From Micrasema longulum (Eukaryota > Arthropoda > Insecta > Trichoptera > Brachycentridae), in the NCBI GenBank assembly GCA_022494885.1, contig JAGVSM010002892.1, positions 1 through 64,000 of the forward strand: a stretch of DNA of 64,000 nt, given 5' to 3'. The first letter of the stretch is position 1. Every line of letters starts with the position of its first letter. The translations under genes were made by a program, and so were the position numbers. This document shows positions 59,416-64,000 of this stretch, piece by piece. The notes below the pieces were generated by a model. That model was not told the DNA's origin and searched no databases. It saw only the letters and a list, made by a program, of their open reading frames with translations.

Positions 59416-60955
59416 TTTAAACTTTATTATTTTATGTACTTTTTTCTAAGAATTCGTGCTAATTGCTTTTTTTTAGTAATGCTAACCATCCCTTAATTTA
59501 TTTTTTTTCTATTGGTATTATAAAAAATACTTTTACATTTGAAGGTATCCTTTGACTTTCCATTGTGCATTATCTAAAAAAAAAAGTTTTTGCAGTAAAA
59601 TTTTAATTGTAACGATTAACCACAAAGTCAGTGCCTCAAATATAAATTCTACTATTTAAAAACTCTTTATTTTGTTTTTAACAGCTCACAAAGTGGAAAC
59701 AGTATTTCACATATTTGGATTAAAAATAAATAAAATATCTATGATTTCAAACCTATTAAAATTATTTCGTTTCAGGTATTTTTCGAAAAAAGCCTTCGTT
59801 TATTAATTAAAATACCTGTTTTTCACCTGCGTTTTTTAATTTAAAAAAAAATATATTCTGTGGTCCAATTTCATATCACCTTTACTATTTGTTTAGACAT
59901 TATAATGTTCACTGACAGTTTTACAAGTCAAAAAAATGTATCATATTTGTAATCTTTTTCGGTACTAATAATTGAAATTAAAAATCATCATGGTATTAAA
60001 TATATTGTATGTACACGCTTTTGAAAAAAGAATACGTACTTACCTTTACAGTTTTTAAGCTTTATTTATAAAAGAGTTTGTTAATAATGTTTCCAGTAAT
60101 ATACAAAAAAAGGTTTTGGCAGTAATTTAAAAAATACGCATATGATTTGCAACCTTAAGAAAATATTTATGAAGTGTTTTAATATTTTTTTTCAAGATTT
60201 GGATTTGGAAAACATTTGGCAATAATTTTAAAATTCTATTCATTTGGATTAATTATAACGAATATAACATTTTAAGCATCCTATTTTCCGATTTAAATAC
60301 TAACATATACCTCATTTTTTTTTATGCATGCTTATATTAATTTCCCCTAAAATATTACATTTCTTATAAATAGAAAACTTTAAAATCTTTTTTCTCTAAA
60401 AAAATTAAAACATGTATAACTTATTCAATTTAAATACACATTCTCAACTATTGCAAAACGATTATTCTTGCCTTTTACGAGTAGACTTCAAACGGAAAAA
60501 TAATTAGATGAATTCCTTACTAGGAAACAGTAACAATAACAAACCATTTCATTATACATACATAATATTTATACATAAAAAAAATGCCTTCAATGTATCA
60601 CGATGGTATTTTATTTAATTTTACGTATTATAATACGAAATATGTACAAATCTGTAAAATAAAAACTGTTTATTTTAATCAATAACGTATTTTATTTTGG
60701 CTGGCTAAAATCAGTTTTAAAATATCGTCGCCTTATTAATATAGTTTCCCTAGTGAAAAACATTCCATAATACCTCTTTTACAAAATACCTTTTCTTAAG
60801 AATATCCTTTAAAATTTGTTGTTTGTCTGTTAATTGATATTTCCAAAAAGTTTCATTCGCCTAGCTGAAACAATTTTGATACTATGGCGACGCAAATATA
60901 TACTCGTATTTTTAGTAGAAGGAATTACAACAAACTCACTGTGGATAGCAAACAC
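59416..60955. other. Intergenic AT-rich sequence, nothing recognised
   Basis: Downstream of the MCT-like gene. No open frame, RNA gene or clear repeat on either strand. Long introns of the THAP-exon locus could lie here. Confidence 0.5.
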
Positions 60956-60959
60956 ATTT

Positions 60960-61240
60960 TTACTTTAAAATTTTTAATTTCCTGAAAATGAGACGTTTCG
61001 CGCCTTGTTGAAAAAACGGCTTGTATTACGTTATCGCCTTATGCTTGTACACAATACTTGTTAAAAGCCCACTCGGCGGGCATGACGTGACACCAACTGC
61101 GAGCATATTATGTGTTTTTTTTTAACTCAAAAATTATCAATAGTTTTTTTATACATTGATACCTAGTTATATCAAAACATGTAGTTGTAAAAATCGACTC
61201 TTAATATTCAATATCTTTTAAACGTTATTCCCCGTTAATT
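60960..61240. repeat. Dispersed repeat M, copy 2
   Basis: GGCTTGTATTACGTTATCGC, GGGCATGACGTGACACC, AACTGCGAGC. Matches 39720-40010. Confidence 0.5.
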
Positions 61241-61762
61241 TTAAAAAATATATTATGTTTTTTTTTTTAAATACTGCTTTTAAGCAAACATAACAGCTTT
61301 ATTTACTTCATAGGCATAGTTCAATTGATTTCGTGAAATCACGTACAGCCGTTTCCGCATAGGGGTAGGATAAAAGAATAGCACAAAATATTACTCTTTA
61401 TTCGCAGATAGACCTCGCTTCCTCTTCATTAATACGTTTTCTCATGCATGCACATGAAGAACGTCCTAAATTGTAAAGCAGATATTCCATATATAGGTGG
61501 AATTATTAATTACTAATAAACAATTACTAACACAATGTAAAAGTATAAATTCATATTATAGGTGGCTCTTGACCAATGACCCTGACAGTGCATTTCTTAA
61601 CATGTAAACCTATACTATCTGTATGTATATAAATTGCAATATTTGTACGTATGTTGGACCCATTAACGTGCAATATTTTGCAAAATAGTGAGCTTTACAC
61701 TAGGCATTTTTAAAGCTCCTTATATCTTAGATTTCATAATTGGAAAAAAAGTTAGAAGCACT

Positions 61763-62530
61763 TTTATTCATCCGTCACCCTGGCTACATTCTATGAAAAT
61801 GCATATACCAAAAAATGGAAGGATGTTATTTTTTAGTACACAATAAAATGTGTTTAAATGTGTACAAACAACATTCGCTTTTTGTGGATCCCAATTAGAT
61901 TTTAAACTCAATATAATTTTTCCACATTTATTTATTTTTAATGAATTTTTTGGGAATGCTGAAATGATTTTGACTGACATGTAATACAGATTTGAAAATC
62001 GTACTCCAACATAAAGTGCACCCCTGTTTTTTTTTTCCTTTATTAGGGTTTTCTATCAAAACATGATAATATTACCAAAAACAAATTACATGAATTTATA
62101 AATTATAATAAACATAACAACAACACAAACAGAAAGGAATAACAATACGAACACAAAAAATTGAAAACAAAAATATATGCACAAGCATAACATAAAATGA
62201 TAATTGTAATAAAAATCGTATAACTAAACTAACTAGTAGTAGTTCTACATTATCTCTGACTAAACTAACAGAATTCTATCAAAGACTTGGTGAGAAGAGC
62301 AGAGTTTGACATTTGTAAAAAAAGTCCATATTGGAAATGGAATTATTTGAATTGAAATTCATCCATAAACAAATACCTAGGTACCTACTTATACCTACTT
62401 ACCAATGAAAAGTTTCACCGTCTTTTTCACGTTTTCCGAACGGCTTTTACACGTTTTCACGACACAATCAAGCATTTTGGTTTCGAAATAAATATCAAGC
62501 TCACGTTAAAATTCGGCTGGCAGTTAGAGC
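61763..62530 (-). pseudogene. Decayed THAP second-exon-like unit with upstream intron, copy 1
   Basis: On the - strand, after TTTCAG near 61969, the frame reads FPKNSL ... NWDPQKANVVC, matching the second half of THAP domains (FPK, W-x-P, V-V-C). The final C-x2-H spacing is broken (Cys-Thr-His) and no AVPS-like end is seen. It is off by one base relative to the THAP first exon at 62924-62854. About 500 bp of this unit, excluding the insertion at 62027-62288, aligns to 41565-42050, so the unit is repeated at DNA level including intron sequence. Confidence 0.5.
62027..62288 (-). mobile_element. LINE 3' tail inserted in the THAP-like unit
   Basis: Begins with a T run, then CCTTTATTAGGG and ATATTACCAAAAACAAATTA. 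The homologous unit at 41565-42050 lacks this block, so its limits are seen by comparison with an empty site. No coding part remains. Confidence 0.55.
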
Positions 62531-62853
62531 ACTTTACGGATTATGTGTATTGTCTTCTCCCTCTAACGCGTGATTTATCGCCATAAAACAAAGTCAATTT
62601 CGCTCAATCCACGATTTCTCAAAACTCAAACTTTATAGCCTAGTGCGGCCCCGACATATTGCACGTAATCAACTGTCATTATCAACAGTAAACATACTTT
62701 AATTCACAAATTTATCTCCCAAATTGAGAAAAAATAGTATCTGAAGTAAATATTTTGATATAAGGAAAGTTTTTAAGCAACATAATACACGTGTCGGAAC
62801 AATAAATGCCAAAAATAAATGTAAATCATGGGAAAATATTCGAAATCAAATAC

Positions 62854-62924
62854 CTGTGAAAACTGTCTCCTTTAACATCTTTGACGCTTCTACTGCTGCA
62901 ACCAAATATACTGCAATTCACCAT
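62854..62924 (-). CDS. First coding exon of a THAP-domain protein (partial gene, or THAP-bearing transposon)
   Basis: Read on the - strand from ATG at 62924, the 71-nt exon encodes MVNCSIFGCSSRS, nine further residues and SFH, leaving AG as the first two bases of a split Arg/Ser codon, then the donor GTATTTG at 62853. The pattern M-x-x-C-x4-C ... SFH(R/K) is the start of the C2CH THAP zinc finger, a DNA-binding module. Known THAP genes, including human THAP1 as I remember it, carry an intron at this exact place and phase. The second half of the finger must lie at lower coordinates. The only candidate, at about 61970-61840, is decayed and out of frame. The exon may be the start of a host gene convergent with the MCT-like gene, or the 5' end of a P-superfamily transposon. 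Confidence is high for THAP identity and low for gene versus transposon. Confidence 0.7.
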
Positions 62925-63130
62925 GGTGGATTTTTATTTAAATTAACGTAAATATCCAAGTAATTTACAGACAAAGCTAAGCACAGCTACAAAAGCATCC
63001 GATCGAACCGTTTTGTTTATGTTGTCAAATAAAACAAAATGGCCACCAATTGGTTGCTAGCCAACAAACCAACATTGCTTGCGTTCTATGAAACATAGTG
63101 TTAGGGCTTCTCTCGAACTCGGAGGATTGT
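62925..63130 (-). promoter_or_regulatory. Putative promoter/5' leader of the THAP-domain exon
   Basis: Upstream of the THAP ATG on the - strand. The ATG context is CCACCATGG, an excellent initiation context. The sequence is less AT-rich than its surroundings (for example 62990-63120). No TATA box or initiator can be picked with confidence. Confidence 0.3.
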
Positions 63131-64000
63131 TGTAAACTTTTTTCATGATGTTTCGTGATATACGAGTATACCGTGAAACGTTAGTTAATTAACAGACAAA
63201 AATGAAATAAATTGTGCAACCGACTTTATGTAGCATCTATGATATTTTTAAGATCGTTGTCGTTAATAATTCAATTAGGAAACGTTGTTTTCATCTCCAA
63301 TTAGAACAAATGTTCATCACTTTAATATTTTGGAAGAACATTTTAAAAAGGAGCATGTTTTGGCTAGTGGTTAGAGCAGGCAAATCCTTTCGGCCCTGTG
63401 ACAAGATAAGAAAGTCGTCTGATAGAGTCGATCTCGCTAGATTTTTTGATACACGTATTGAGTAAAATATACATACAATGTTGCGATGAATCCCGGTTTT
63501 TTGCATTACATATTTTAAATATATATAATTCACAGTGCATTGCACTTATGCAAAAATAAAGACTCTGCCTTTGAATAATATCACATTGTTATGGTATTTT
63601 AATTGAAATATCTCTTAAATAAAAATACATTATAGCTTTTGACAAGTGTTACGAGTGTTACCCTATCCTTGTCCGAAGAATTATGTTGCCCAGTGGAATA
63701 TGAATATAAACTCGACTACGCAGCATGACTTCGTAATAGAAAACACCCGAGAGGATATATTTTACCTTTGTGCTAACCTCTTAAAATAGAAACTTGCATT
63801 ATAAATTATACTATCCAAACAAATAAATAAATAAATTTGTATCTATATTTATTCTTTATAATTCGTAGAACGTTGTATCGTTGGAATCAAAAGACTTGAT
63901 GTTATATTATAATGCAAATTTTGTTAATTGACAAACTCAAAGTCGGTGATGCAATTCAATCATGATCTACGATTGCCTTGATCCGGGAAGAAAGTGAACT
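63131..64000. other. Right-edge sequence, nothing recognised
   Basis: AT-rich. 63356-63375 (TTTTGGCTAGTGGTTAGAGC) resembles a SINE box A, but no box B follows. Short open frames on both strands look random. Confidence 0.4.

Noticed and set aside
61840..61970. Intact exon 2 of the THAP gene
   Set aside because: Frame is off by one relative to exon 1, the C-x2-H spacing is broken and the exon end is unclear. Kept only as a decayed relic.
63356..63460. SINE or tRNA at the right edge
   Set aside because: A box-A-like word is present, but no box B or family body follows.

Overview
The window is AT-rich animal DNA that looks like an insect genome. The evidence is one long spliced gene with insect-type SLC16 sequence, GT-AG introns, dense non-LTR, SINE, Tc1/mariner, hAT-like and foldback debris, and no bacterial-style gene packing. 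A moth or butterfly is my best guess from the style of the LINE proteins and repeats, but the sequence does not prove it.

One protein-coding gene can be followed end to end. It is a monocarboxylate-transporter-like (SLC16/MCT, major facilitator superfamily) gene on the + strand. It has five coding exons at 3055-3181, 45749-45868, 55080-56246, 57024-57224 and 58648-58814. Every junction is GT-AG and phase 1, and together the exons give a continuous 593-residue reading frame with 12 predicted membrane segments. A 42.6-kb first intron splits the first membrane segment. The gene occupies about 92% of the window, so nearly every other feature lies inside its introns.

A second, easily missed gene start lies on the - strand near the right edge. 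A 71-nt exon at 62924-62854 encodes the first 23 codons and two further bases of a THAP zinc-finger domain and ends in a good splice donor. About 0.9 kb further along the same strand (61.8-62.0 kb) is a decayed THAP second-exon-like sequence. Part of that unit, including intron sequence, recurs inside the transporter gene at 41.6-42.05 kb. This suggests either a duplicated THAP gene or a P-superfamily (THAP-bearing) DNA transposon.

The introns are layered transposon deposits. 4-10 kb: mariner fragments, a 258-bp inverted-repeat MITE, tRNA-derived SINEs. 10-24 kb: LINE reverse-transcriptase tails, a Tc1-like transposase relic, a 47-nt palindrome. 25-29 kb: a SINE-within-SINE-within-TIR-element composite, and an unexplained GC-rich island with open frames on both strands. 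32.3-35.7 kb: a three-level nest (TIR element, then MITE, then hAT-like element) followed by a second hAT-like element of exactly 1200 bp flanked by a perfect 8-bp target duplication. 36-51.5 kb: more LINE tails, SINEs and foldback elements, including one with 71-bp arms (about 96% identical). 52.9-53.6 kb: another TIR element. Downstream of the transporter gene (59.4-61.7 kb) I see only AT-rich sequence with one repeat copy.
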